A stretch of 64,000 nt of DNA from NCBI GenBank assembly GCA_029243025.1, contig JAQWSU010000009.1, positions 62,001-126,000 on the forward strand, given 5' to 3'. The translations under genes were made by a program, and so were the position numbers. This document shows, one piece after another, positions 53,408 to 64,000 of this stretch (positions are counted from its first letter, which is position 1; each line of letters starts with the position of its first letter). The DNA comes from Pirellulaceae bacterium (GTDB lineage Bacteria > Planctomycetota > Planctomycetia > Pirellulales > Pirellulaceae). Under the pieces are notes generated by a model. That model searched no databases and was not told the origin of the DNA. It saw only the letters and a program-made list of their open reading frames with translations.

Positions 53408-54310
53408 ATGAAGCTTTTTTACACAGACCATTTTGACCTACCGCTTCCTCCGCGGCACCGTTTTCCGATGGCCAAGTATTATAGGCTGCGAGAGCATTTG
53501 GCGAGCGGGGCTATCGCTGCCAAGTTAGAATTCTGTGAACCGCCGTCGGTCACGGACCGACAACTCCAGTTGGCACACGATCCGGTCTATCTGCGGAAGA
53601 TTGTGGAAGGTGAGTTATCGGAGGTGGAGGAGCGACGGATTGGCTTTCCCTGGTCGACGCAGATGGTGGAGCGTTCGAGACGATCCGTGGGGGGCACGCT
53701 ATCTGCCGCACGCGTGGCGTTGAAAGAGCGGATTGCGATCAACCTTGCCGGTGGTACGCATCACGCATTTGCGAAGAGTGGACAGGGCTATTGCGTCTTC
53801 AATGATACGGCAGTGGCAGCTCGTGTGTTGCAGTCTGAAGGCATGGTTCATCGTGTTTTGATCGTGGATTGCGACGTTCACCAGGGAAATGGTACCGCGT
53901 CGATTTTTGCGGAAGATCCTTCTGTCTTCACCTTTTCCATGCATGCGACTGGCAACTATCCGTTTCGTAAATATGCTGCCGATTTAGATGTTGCTTTACC
54001 CGACGGTACGGCCGATCAAGAGTACCTCGATCGCCTGGATCGATCTTTGAACCTCGCTTTGAAAGAAGCTCGGGCCAACTTGGTTTTTTATATTGCTGGG
54101 GCGGATCCCTACGAGGGTGATCGCCTCGGTAAACTGCGGCTCACAAAGCCCGGTTTGATCGCCAGAGATCGGATGGTGATGAGTCGGTGCCGTGATTGGG
54201 GAGTGCCCCTGGCCGTCGCGATGGGAGGAGGATATGCCCGGCAAATTTCCGATATTGTCGAAATCCACGCCAACACGGTGGCGGTTGCCCTGCCGCTGTG
54301 TTCGTCTTGA
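53408..54310 (+). CDS. Histone-deacetylase-family (class IV-like) hydrolase
   Basis: This is a 300-residue zinc hydrolase of the arginase/deacetylase fold. The catalytic pair His118/His119 is in GGTHHAF, zinc ligands Asp154/His158 (with Asp156) in VDCDVHQGNGT, and the third ligand Asp in GADPYEGDRLGKLRLT. This set resembles HDAC11 and bacterial class IV enzymes. It probably acts on an acetylated small molecule, polyamine or protein. ATG 53408 is close to the divergent DUF1475-like gene. Confidence 0.88.
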   Translation: MKLFYTDHFDLPLPPRHRFPMAKYYRLREHLASGAIAAKLEFCEPPSVTDRQLQLAHDPVYLRKIVEGELSEVEERRIGFPWSTQMVERSRRSVGGTLSAARVALKERIAINLAGGTHHAFAKSGQGYCVFNDTAVAARVLQSEGMVHRVLIVDCDVHQGNGTASIFAEDPSVFTFSMHATGNYPFRKYAADLDVALPDGTADQEYLDRLDRSLNLALKEARANLVFYIAGADPYEGDRLGKLRLTKPGLIARDRMVMSRCRDWGVPLAVAMGGGYARQISDIVEIHANTVAVALPLCSS

Positions 54311-54407
54311 GTCAACCAACTTGCGAACAATGAGTCGCAAGAGCCCCTCTGATTTCCATTCAACAGGAGTGAAGATCTGTGGCAAATCGCAAACCAGTTG
54401 GTGAAAA

Positions 54408-54807
54408 ATGAGAGTCTTTTGTCGAGCGGCTAATTCGCGAGGCGAAGGCCGAAGGTGAGTTTGATAACTTGCCAGGATTCGGCAAGCCTTGTGCTGCAAT
54501 CGACGAACCTTTGACTGCCAATGATTGGCTCAACAAGAAAATTAAACGCGAACGGTTATCTGCGTTGCCTCCTGCACTCCAAATCAAATACGACATTGAA
54601 CAAACCCTTGGCCGACTCCGTCAACTGAATTGTGAATCGCAAGTGGTTCGGCAGCTTGAGCTGCTTAATGAACGAGTTCGTTGCGCTAATTTGTCGTCAA
54701 CTTGGGCCCGGCATCGACAGCAATGGAAATTGACATCTCACGGTATCTTGTTCGTTGGCGAGCGGGACGTTGTTAGTTTGGGTCGGATTGGGGCCCTAGC
54801 CGAATGA
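54408..54807 (+). pseudogene. DUF1992 protein, apparently frameshifted near the start
   Basis: The frame from 54421 reads VERLIREAKAEGEFDNLPGFGKP, the hallmark of DUF1992 (DnaJ-related) proteins, and runs to 54807. An in-frame TGA at 54409 leaves no start codon before that conserved region. An ATG at 54408 lies in another frame. Dropping one T from the TTTT run at 54417-54420 joins them into MRVFVERLIREA. Either the gene is broken, the sequence has a homopolymer error, or a slip restores the frame. The rest is intact (TANDWLNKKIKRERLS, LNERVR), which speaks against old decay. It overlaps the convergent DUF389 gene by 35 bp. Confidence 0.65.
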
Positions 54808-56668
54808 TTTTTACCAGCGGGTTTTCAATTCGAATTTGCACGGGATTTGAGAAGTTTTCGTTCGCGATGTCGGTGATCATCTCAACCAGTTGATCAGAGA
54901 TCGGTTTTTCACTGTCGATCACGATTGTTACGCGATTGCCTTCGCGCCTTTTCGCCTGAACGATCGCTCCCAAACTGACGCCTGGTGTTCGATCCATCAG
55001 CTGCCGAATGTTCTGCGAGAAACGGTCCGGGAGTTGCTGTTTGGGGATTGATTCATAGATTCCCAGCGCTACAAACAGGAGGACGAGTCCGATCGCCACG
55101 CGCAGTGATCGCGATTGAAAAGCTCCGTGCGCGTGACTGCCTCGAATGCCGACCGCTAAAAAACTACAGGCGGTTCCCAATACGATGGCGACGATATTGG
55201 TGAGAAACAAGAGGCCCGATCCGATCGCCAAGTGCCACTCTCCGAGGGGAATGCTTAAACCAAGGGTCGCAATGGGCGGCACCAGGGCTGCTGCGATGGC
55301 GACACCCGGTAATGCGGAAAGTAAATTCGGCCGTCCGATCGCGTAAGCAGCGGCCATGCCACTAATCAAAGCAACGATCAGGTCGAGTACGCTCGGTGCA
55401 CCCCGAGCCGCCATTTCTGGCGTCACGGTGATGCCAGGCCAGAGCCAGCCGACCGTCAGACCCAGCGCAACGGCGAGGAAAAATCCTCGGATGATTGACT
55501 CGATCGCACTACGAAGTAATACCAAATTACCTTGAACCAGAGACAAACCGGCTCCGAGAAGCGGCGTCATGAGCGGTGCCACAAGCATGGCACCGATGAC
55601 CACTGCGGACGAATTCTGAATTAGCCCACCTGTCGCGATCAGGGTGGATAAGCAGACCAAGGCAATAAAATCAAAATCCCATTTTGAACTCGATTGGATT
55701 CGCTCGACCACCGCAATCCGTTGCGCCCGTTCTAGTTGCGGCACGCCGTGACGTAATGCGCGGTCGATTGAGGATAAGACGCGGCCAGCAAGGGGGGTGG
55801 ACGAACGCACTGAGAGGACCGCGGGGCCCTCATCAAGCGAGAGCAGGTCTTCTGATAGACCCCGAGCAAACCACCGGTGCATCCGACCATGGTAGCGCGA
55901 TCCGATTATGATGACGTCATACTCGTTTGTGATTGAGCGAATGCCGTTTTGAACGCGGCTGTCCAGGACAACTCGCCGTTCCACTTCGTTCGCCTCTTCA
56001 CCCAATGTTGCTTTCAAGCGACGATCGAGGATTTGAGCTCCCACTTGTTTGGCGTATTCATCGACATTGGGTTCGACGTAAACCGCAGAGAGCTGTGCTT
56101 GGTACTGGTCGGCAAGTTTTTCCGCAAGGGAGAGCGCTGTGGCAACGTGAGCTCCTGCGCCTGTAGGTACAGCGATGGTCGAACATTCATTCATCGGGAC
56201 TTTGCCGACTCGAATCTGAATCACTTCACAAGGTGCGTCACTGACGATTTCGTGAATGATTTGCCGATCGAGAGATTGATCGAGGTCCTTATTGCCTCGC
56301 CGCAGCAGGATCGATTTGATCGAAGACTTCGCAATCTCTTCACAAATTGCCTGGGCTGCTTTCGGCTGTTGAAGCTTGATGATTTGAAAGCCAACTTTGT
56401 CGTCTGGTGCGGAGGCGTCGGCGTCTGGGACATGCACACAACCCGCTTTTTTTAGATCGCTTGCGATCTCTTCGAATGAGCCCCAGTCGATCCCTTGGCT
56501 TGGATCCGATTTGGAAGGCAAACCCACTTCAGTACGCTGAACTTGTTGGCCTTGCTGACTCAAGGAGAGGATCAACAGGGATTGGCTTCTCAAACGGGCC
56601 AGCCATACTGCCCAGGGCAGCATGGCAATCGCGTCTCGGTTGTCCGAAACTACCAGGGCGATTGACAT
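54773..56668 (-). CDS. Membrane protein with two Usp-like domains and DUF389
   Basis: This is a 631-residue protein. Residues 1-155 and about 160-295 look like two universal-stress-protein folds; the second is clearer (IAVPTGAGAHVATALSLAEKL ... VIIIGSRYHGRMH). Residues 325-565 are DUF389, with about six to eight membrane segments including LIATGGLIQNSSAVVIGAMLVAPLMTPLLG and LPGVAIAAALVPPIATLGL. A small C-terminal alpha/beta domain follows. DUF389 function is unknown; the N-terminal Usp part suggests nucleotide or signal control of a transporter. The start ATG is unambiguous. Confidence 0.85.
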   Translation of the reverse strand: MSIALVVSDNRDAIAMLPWAVWLARLRSQSLLILSLSQQGQQVQRTEVGLPSKSDPSQGIDWGSFEEIASDLKKAGCVHVPDADASAPDDKVGFQIIKLQQPKAAQAICEEIAKSSIKSILLRRGNKDLDQSLDRQIIHEIVSDAPCEVIQIRVGKVPMNECSTIAVPTGAGAHVATALSLAEKLADQYQAQLSAVYVEPNVDEYAKQVGAQILDRRLKATLGEEANEVERRVVLDSRVQNGIRSITNEYDVIIIGSRYHGRMHRWFARGLSEDLLSLDEGPAVLSVRSSTPLAGRVLSSIDRALRHGVPQLERAQRIAVVERIQSSSKWDFDFIALVCLSTLIATGGLIQNSSAVVIGAMLVAPLMTPLLGAGLSLVQGNLVLLRSAIESIIRGFFLAVALGLTVGWLWPGITVTPEMAARGAPSVLDLIVALISGMAAAYAIGRPNLLSALPGVAIAAALVPPIATLGLSIPLGEWHLAIGSGLLFLTNIVAIVLGTACSFLAVGIRGSHAHGAFQSRSLRVAIGLVLLFVALGIYESIPKQQLPDRFSQNIRQLMDRTPGVSLGAIVQAKRREGNRVTIVIDSEKPISDQLVEMITDIANENFSNPVQIRIENPLVKIIRLGPQSDPN

Positions 56669-56783
56669 CTTGCTATTCTCGCTGGTTCCGGTCGGTACTA
56701 TTCCATTAGTCTGTTGTGCGACATGCTAAGCGATCCGTCGCCAACGTGCCAGCAGAGAGACAGCTGAGCCTTGTGGACATCTG

Positions 56784-59675
56784 TTAGAGACTGCTGTCTG
56801 CGATTCCTTCCCGATTGCTCAGATCCTGAGCGAGTGCCTCGGCCAGAAATCGTCCTGTCGCTGATTCAGGGTTTTCAGCAACCTCCTCCGGCGTTCCTTG
56901 GCAAATGACTTCACCGCCTTGGTCTGCAGCCCCCGGGCCGAGATCAATGATGTAATCCGCCGTTTTCATTAGCTGTAAATTGTGCTCGACGATAATGAGA
57001 GAGTGGCCAACGCTGAGCAACGCTTCAAAGCAGTCGAGCAGCTTGACAATGTCGGAGAAATGCAAGCCGGTCGTGGGTTCGTCGAGTAGAAAGAGTGTGC
57101 GATTTCGTTTTGCGGATGCCAAGTAACCGGCGAGTTTAAGCCGTTGTGCCTCTCCTGCAGAAAGCGTGTTTGCGGGCTGACCCAGTCTGAGATAATCGAG
57201 TCCGACGTCCATCAATCGCTTGAGGCGTGTCTGCACTTTTTCTTGGCCGCGAAAAAAACTAAAAGCTTTCCGGACGCTCATTTCCAAGACGTCCGCGATA
57301 TTCTTGCCACGATAAGTGACATCCAGAATTTCTTTGCGATAGCGTCGACCACTACATTGAGAGCATTTCATGTAAACATCGGCCAGAAACTGCATGTCGA
57401 TCTGAACGAAGCCATCGCCCTGACAGGCACCACAGCGGCCCCCATCGACGTTGAAACTGAAATGCCCTGCGGAATAATTATGTGTGCGGGCTTCGAGTGT
57501 ATCAGCAAATACAGCTCGAATTGCGTCGAAAGCTTTAATGTAGGTGACGGGATTGCTGCGAGGTGATTTCCCGATGGGACTTTGATCGACCAAGATCAGG
57601 TCGTCAATTTGGCCATCGCCGAATACATCGTCATAGGGTAAAGGTTTGTCTGCATCCTTTCGTTTGCGACGACAGAGGGCTGGGTAGAGCGTGTCTTGAA
57701 TGAGTGTGCTCTTGCCAGCTCCACTCACTCCAGTGACCAGGCAAAGGACACCAAGTGGGAAGTCAACCGAGATGTTTTTTAGATTGTTGCCGCGCGCCCC
57801 TGTCAGGCGGACCTTGCCATGCGTTGTCGGTCGGCGACGTTCCGGAGCCACTGATCCACGCCGTCCCGTGAGGTAATCGCCGGTCAGGCTTTGTCCGGGT
57901 TTTAGCATCTCTTCGGGATTGCCTTCGAATACGATTTGGCCACCATTCTCACCTGCGCCAGAGCCGACTTCGATGATGTGGTCCGCACCACGCAGGAAGG
58001 TTTCTTCGTGTTCGACAACGACAATCGAATTGCCCCGATTCCTTAACTGGCCGACCGCACGGAAGAGCTGCTCGGTGTCCTTGGGGTGAAGACCAACCGA
58101 TGGTTCATCCAGGACGTACAGCATGTTGACAAGGCTGGAACCCATCGCTGAGGTTAAGGCCACGCGTTGCATTTCTCCACCGCTCAATGTCTTTAACGGA
58201 CGGTTTAACGTCAGGTAGCCGACTCCGACGGTGTCCAGGTATTGAAGTCGAGCCTGGACCTGTTCCAACATCATCCGACCCACGGTTCGTTCTCGTTCGT
58301 TCAGTTCGAGGTCCGCGAAATACTCGATCGCTTCTTTGATCTTGAGGGCCGAGATTTCTGCCAGATTTCGTTCTCCGACGCGTACTGCTAGCGCCTCGGG
58401 ACGAAGCCGGGCCCCTTGGCAGTCAGGGCAGGGGCGTGAGCTGCGCCATCGACTCAGGAAGACGCGTAGGTGCATTTTATACTTTCGCCGTTCCAACCAG
58501 GCGAAGAAACCTTGCAAACCTCCAAATTCGCGTTCCGGAACACCTTCCATGACAAGCGCGCGCTGGGGCTCCGTCAGATCTTGGTAAGGAACGTCGACGG
58601 GTAATTCGTAGTCACTTGCCAAGGCAAGTAACTCTTGAAGTTCGTGTTCGTAGGCCGGTGTGTTCCAAGGCGCAATCGCACCCTCTTTGAGTGATTTCTG
58701 AGGCTCTGGGACGATCAGGTCCATATCCAGGTCGATCAGATTTCCAAATCCTTCGCAGGTTGGACAGGCACCGAGCGGACTGTTGAAACTGAATAACTGG
58801 GGTTCGAGTTTTGGATATTCGATCTGACAATTCTCACACATCATCTTCGAACTAAAACCCAGGCGATAATAAGATCGGCCGTCAATGGTCTGTAAGCTCT
58901 TGCGATGAAATCTCGTATGCGTTGCCACCGGATTGTTGTCTGGATCAGCATTGGAAAGCACAAAAGCTAAACAACGGCCGCCACCATTGCGAAAAGCCGT
59001 TTCCAACGAGTCGCGAATTCGTTGTTCAGGAGAGTCACTGGTCAAACGATCCACAACGATGTGCAGCCAGTTCTCCTGGTTGCCATTGACTTTTAGCTCG
59101 CCCAGATCGCTGAGATTGCATACGGTGTCGTTGTGGATGGCTCGTACGTATCCGTCGGATTGAAGAGCTGTAATGACACTTTCAGCAGGCTCTTCCTCAC
59201 CAATGCTCGGCACAAATGAAATCATGTAGCGTGTGCCGGCGGGTAGTTGAGTGAGTATATTTGCAGCGCTTTCAGCCGTATCGCGGTGCACGGGTTGGGC
59301 GCAAGAGTGACAGATCAGTTGACCGACGCGTGCAAAAAGCAAACGTAGATATTCGTGTGTCTCTGTCGCAGTGCCAATCGTCGAGCGACTCGAGCGAGAA
59401 GGTGACTTGTGAGTCACCGCGATTGAGGGTGGAATGCCGTCGATTCTTTCGGCCGCCGGCTTGTCCAGCCTTTCCAGAAATTGCCGAGTGTAAGCCGAAA
59501 AACTTTCGATATACCGTCGTTGGCCCTCCGCGTAGAGCGTGTCGAGTGCGAGGCTTGTTTTGCCACTGCCACTCACGCCGCAAATGACTACCAACTGACG
59601 ATGCGGGATCTCCAGGTCAACCTTTTGAAGGTTGTGAACCTCAACTCCGCGAAGCGTAATATGTCGGGCAGACAA
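56784..59675 (-). CDS. uvrA: Excinuclease ABC subunit A (UvrA)
   Basis: This 963-residue DNA-damage-recognition ATPase works with UvrB and UvrC. It has two ABC modules: Walker A GVSGSGKT (about 34-41) and GVSGAGKS (C-terminal half), signatures LSGGE and LSAGE, and Walker B LYVLDEPS and LFLLDEPT. Zinc fingers are CENC...CPTC and CGAC...CSQC. RRYIESFSAYTRQFLERL matches the family start. Differences from standard UvrA are GGEMQRVALTSAMGSSLVNM after the first signature and Ala in the second signature, so it could be a paralogue rather than the sole uvrA. Confidence 0.88.
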   Translation of the reverse strand: MSARHITLRGVEVHNLQKVDLEIPHRQLVVICGVSGSGKTSLALDTLYAEGQRRYIESFSAYTRQFLERLDKPAAERIDGIPPSIAVTHKSPSRSSRSTIGTATETHEYLRLLFARVGQLICHSCAQPVHRDTAESAANILTQLPAGTRYMISFVPSIGEEEPAESVITALQSDGYVRAIHNDTVCNLSDLGELKVNGNQENWLHIVVDRLTSDSPEQRIRDSLETAFRNGGGRCLAFVLSNADPDNNPVATHTRFHRKSLQTIDGRSYYRLGFSSKMMCENCQIEYPKLEPQLFSFNSPLGACPTCEGFGNLIDLDMDLIVPEPQKSLKEGAIAPWNTPAYEHELQELLALASDYELPVDVPYQDLTEPQRALVMEGVPEREFGGLQGFFAWLERRKYKMHLRVFLSRWRSSRPCPDCQGARLRPEALAVRVGERNLAEISALKIKEAIEYFADLELNERERTVGRMMLEQVQARLQYLDTVGVGYLTLNRPLKTLSGGEMQRVALTSAMGSSLVNMLYVLDEPSVGLHPKDTEQLFRAVGQLRNRGNSIVVVEHEETFLRGADHIIEVGSGAGENGGQIVFEGNPEEMLKPGQSLTGDYLTGRRGSVAPERRRPTTHGKVRLTGARGNNLKNISVDFPLGVLCLVTGVSGAGKSTLIQDTLYPALCRRKRKDADKPLPYDDVFGDGQIDDLILVDQSPIGKSPRSNPVTYIKAFDAIRAVFADTLEARTHNYSAGHFSFNVDGGRCGACQGDGFVQIDMQFLADVYMKCSQCSGRRYRKEILDVTYRGKNIADVLEMSVRKAFSFFRGQEKVQTRLKRLMDVGLDYLRLGQPANTLSAGEAQRLKLAGYLASAKRNRTLFLLDEPTTGLHFSDIVKLLDCFEALLSVGHSLIIVEHNLQLMKTADYIIDLGPGAADQGGEVICQGTPEEVAENPESATGRFLAEALAQDLSNREGIADSSL

Positions 59676-59896
59676 ACCGTTCGTCCCTTTCTGCCACGAG
59701 CGTTCGATGACGGGTAATCCCGTATGATAACGGTTGATTTCACAATCGGCTAGGGTTTGCGACTGCCCGGGTCAACGCGCAAGCATGATTTGATATAATT
59801 GGACGGGTCGCCGAAAATCGGCTGCCAACAATTAGGATGCGGGTATTCAGAAATGGTAACGCGACTTTGTTGACTCGAATCATTTAGTAACTGCCT

Positions 59897-60169
59897 ATGT
59901 TGTCGCGCAAAAAAAGAGTAAATCCTTTCTACGTACTTCTGGTGATCGCCGGGGTTGCGTTTTGCTTGACGGCCTGTGCTTACGGTGTTATGGCGGTGAA
60001 AGAATTGCATGCTCCGCGGGCGACGGCTGCTCAAATTGCTGCCGATTCACAGTTCGTCGCCTTGATGGACGAACATGGCCCGATGGCGATGTTAATCGAA
60101 TTGGCCGTTTTGGGGTTCGCAACGGTGGCCGCCATCGGTACCGATCGATTTTGGTCCGGCGAATCGTAA
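59897..60169 (+). CDS. Small two-pass membrane protein
   Basis: This 90-residue protein has two membrane segments (about 11-34 and 63-82) joined by an Ala/Gln-rich loop. ATG 59897 has a basic start (MLSRKKR), so the N-terminus is probably cytoplasmic. No family is recognised. It is followed by the cupin and ligA genes on the same strand and may share their transcript. Confidence 0.55.
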   Translation: MLSRKKRVNPFYVLLVIAGVAFCLTACAYGVMAVKELHAPRATAAQIAADSQFVALMDEHGPMAMLIELAVLGFATVAAIGTDRFWSGES

Positions 60170-60219
60170 GCGAATCAAACGATGAATCTTTAACAGATCG
60201 ATGTTCGGGAGATTGATTG

Positions 60220-62609
<2,390 letters not shown>

Positions 62610-62629
62610 GCTCTCTCCATCGCCGCAAG

Positions 62630-62653
62630 GCGTTGGGCCTATGGGCCCAACGC
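62630..62653. terminator. Hairpin between convergent ligA and peroxiredoxin genes
   Basis: GCGTTGGGCC (62630-62639) and GGCCCAACGC (62644-62653) form a perfect 10-bp stem with a TATG loop. There is no U-tract on either side. It could end or stabilise transcripts from both directions. Confidence 0.5.
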
Positions 62654-62681
62654 GAATTAAAGCTGGCGGTTGCAAGTTCGC

Positions 62682-63227
62682 TCACTTGGCCGAGTCGATC
62701 TTTAGCTCTTTCAGCTTCTCGATGATCTGCTCACCATGAGAGCCTGCTTTGACTTGCTTTTCAATCGCCAGAAGTTCTCCGTCTTTGCTGATGAAAAAAG
62801 TCCAGCGCCGGGGGAAAGCACGGCCATCATCGGTGACGCCGAAGCTGCGTGCCGTGTCTCCTGCTGGGTCGCTGAGGATGGGATAGTCCAGGTCGAGTTC
62901 TTTTGCGAATCGGGCGTTATCTTCAGCGCTGTCGCAACTCGCAGTGAAATAAGCGATGTTGTATTTGCGGAGGGCTTTACCGCTCTCACGGAGCGATTTG
63001 CATTGGGCCGTTCAGCCACCGGTAAACGCTTTCGGATACCAGGCAATCACGACTGCCTGTTTTCCCTTGAAGTCCGATAGCTTGTACGTCTTTCCATCAC
63101 TTCCTTTTAACTCGAAATCGGGAACCATATCCTTCACCTTGATCGGAGTCACCTCGGCCGTGGCAGAGGGACTAAATAAACTGGCTGAAAAAGCAACGAG
63201 TCCTATACTCAGTGCAAAACGCAACAT
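62682..63227 (-). CDS. Exported peroxiredoxin with in-frame TGA at the peroxidatic Cys (probable selenoprotein)
   Basis: The frame from ATG 63227 encodes a signal peptide (1-24, ending ATA) and the Prx core DMVPDFELKGSDGKTYKLSDFKGKQ and WYPKAFTGG. It meets TGA at codon 72 (63012-63014) and continues in the same frame with no other stop to TGA 62682-62684. The continuation TAQCKSLRESGKALRKYNIAY ... DYPILSDPAGDTARSFGV ... RRWTFFISKDGEL is plainly peroxiredoxin (BCP/PrxQ-like). The TGA sits exactly where the peroxidatic Cys of FTxGCT belongs, with a candidate resolving Cys four residues on. Read as selenocysteine, the product has 181 residues. A SECIS-like hairpin follows the TGA. Alternatives are a nonsense mutation or a sequencing error (TGC to TGA). 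Confidence 0.82.
62979..63014 (-). promoter_or_regulatory. Candidate bacterial SECIS element after UGA
   Basis: In the mRNA, the 15th to 33rd bases after UGA form a 7-bp stem (AUCGCUC with GAGCGGU, one U-G pair) and a CGUGA loop. The loop has a G at its second position, 22 bases after UGA. These features fit the published bacterial SECIS model (small apical loop, G in the first two loop bases, 16-37 bases from UGA). A further GGC/GCC pairing could close the lower stem. Confidence 0.6.
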
Positions 63228-64000
63228 CGCGTGGTCTCCTCAAAAAAGGATCGCTTTACGACGGAACTGTCTCCGCCGGCGGTAAGCAGTATAAACGTCT
63301 TAATCCAAGCTGGCCAATCAGATCGTCTGATCTTTTTCTCGTCCGATGCAGATGACGTGTTGAGAGTCATTGGTCTCTGCTAGGGACACCCTACCCATCT
63401 GAGATGAATTTCGTCAGATTCAGGATGAACGACTCTTTTAATAACTGGCCGTTTTCCGGAGTGACGGTGCCGGATTTTGTCTCCCGCCAACTGGTGACGA
63501 GGGCTCCTGGTCATTGGTGGCGAGGCGGGCGGCTTGAATGACTTCAAATCGGGAAATGAAGCCAAAAACGTGCTCAGCTTCCACCGAAGGAACTTGAAGT
63601 AGTTCGATCCGGATTTCGAGGCTCAATGTCTGATTTCTAAATTTCGTCGATGCGTTGACATTGGTTTGTGCGGCCTTGTGAACGCGATGAATAGATTTGT
63701 GTGGACCCGAAATGTCGCTTTGTTGTTCGCGAGTTGCGCTTGCACAAGATGATTGCTGCCAATCGGTTGACGACGACTGCTGAGATTGAAATCATACGGC
63801 GTTCCATGGATCGGAGTCCTCTGCCTGTTATTTAGCTCATGCTTCCGCGAAGGATGTATGAGTCGCAGGGGGGCAGCGGATGGAAATTCCCGTCGGAGCG
63901 GAAGAAGTGTGTTTCCTGCCGATCGGATCGGTATCGCAGTCAGTTCGGAAACGCTGTTTGCTTTTCTAGAGGGAAGAAGCTGCATCCGATCCATGGGGGG
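63228..64000. other. 773-bp right edge, no gene supported
   Basis: Minus-strand frames at 63623-63994 and 63438-63626 exist but have unusual composition and no recognisable domain. A small hairpin ATCAGA-TCG-TCTGAT followed by CTTTTT lies at 63317-63337 on the plus strand, upstream of the peroxiredoxin gene, with no plus-strand gene to terminate. The peroxiredoxin promoter should lie in the first 100 bases. Confidence 0.4.

Noticed and set aside
62979-63014. Plain frameshift as an explanation of the broken peroxiredoxin
   Set aside because: The reading frame is identical before and after the TGA, so no insertion or deletion is needed.
62711-63046. 111-codon minus-strand frame starting inside the peroxiredoxin gene
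   Set aside because: It is in a different frame from the peroxiredoxin and encodes no peroxiredoxin motif; the real continuation is through the TGA in the original frame.
63438-63626. 62-codon minus-strand frame overlapping the previous one by a TTGA
   Set aside because: The start would be TTG without a Shine-Dalgarno and nothing is recognisable; the overlap is probably coincidence.
63623-63994. 123-codon minus-strand frame at the right edge
   Set aside because: Arg/Pro/His-rich composition, no domain, no ribosome site and no signal peptide; it looks like chance open frame.

Overview
The window looks like chromosomal DNA from a budding planctomycete (Planctomycetota, most like the Pirellulales). 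The indicators are the planctomycete-type secretome (a BBP7-family beta-barrel, a DUF11/SdrD-B surface protein with an LE-R-xLA type N-terminus, Gly/Pro/Tyr-rich outer-membrane proteins), a fae + mtdC-like pair of tetrahydromethanopterin C1 genes, and a FliW/CsrA pair. There are no rRNA or tRNA genes, CRISPR arrays, insertion sequences or phage genes that I can support. Gene density is normal and most genes are housekeeping or envelope genes.

Layout. 0.3-3.7 kb (minus): a phosphate-type porin, an 18-cysteine secreted protein and a small secreted coiled-coil protein. 4.2-10.9 kb (plus): a complete heavy-metal RND efflux operon (TolC-like protein, secreted His-rich protein, His-repeat membrane-fusion protein, CzcA/CusA pump). 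10.9-14.6 kb (minus): a metal-uptake ABC operon whose permease is fused to a DtxR/MntR-like regulator and which carries an unknown secreted component. 14.8-18.0 kb: ABC-2 permease, acylphosphatase, a secreted protein with a C-x4-C-H motif. 18.5-20.0 kb: fae and methylene-H4MPT dehydrogenase. 20.0-23.2 kb: an Omp85/BamA system split into a POTRA protein and a lipoprotein-like barrel. 23.5-33.0 kb: SGNH hydrolase, zinc-ribbon membrane protein, two outer-membrane barrels and a 1128-residue repeat protein, followed by a candidate structured small RNA (33.2-33.45 kb). 33.6-36.0 kb (minus): prmC, prfA, rpmE. 36-48.6 kb: YcxB-like protein, Arg/Gly-rich secreted protein, LptF/G-type permease, aminotransferase, ComF, DUF502, TauE, hemC, fliW, csrA, a peptidase and a carboxylate-amine ligase. 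48.7-62.6 kb: redox and small regulatory proteins, radical SAM enzyme, HDAC-like deacetylase, Usp-DUF389 protein, uvrA, cupin, ligA.

The most striking item is at the right end (62682-63227, minus). A secreted peroxiredoxin reads as one uninterrupted frame except for an in-frame TGA exactly where the peroxidatic cysteine should be. A hairpin fitting the bacterial SECIS model lies directly downstream. I read this as a selenocysteine-containing peroxiredoxin that ordinary gene calling would cut to 71 residues.

Other points of note are the structured RNA with an extended Shine-Dalgarno and a 13-codon ORF, the split BamA, the permease-DtxR fusion with its extra secreted subunit, and an apparent one-base frameshift in a DUF1992 gene. 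All functions are inferred from reading the sequence; no database search was possible.
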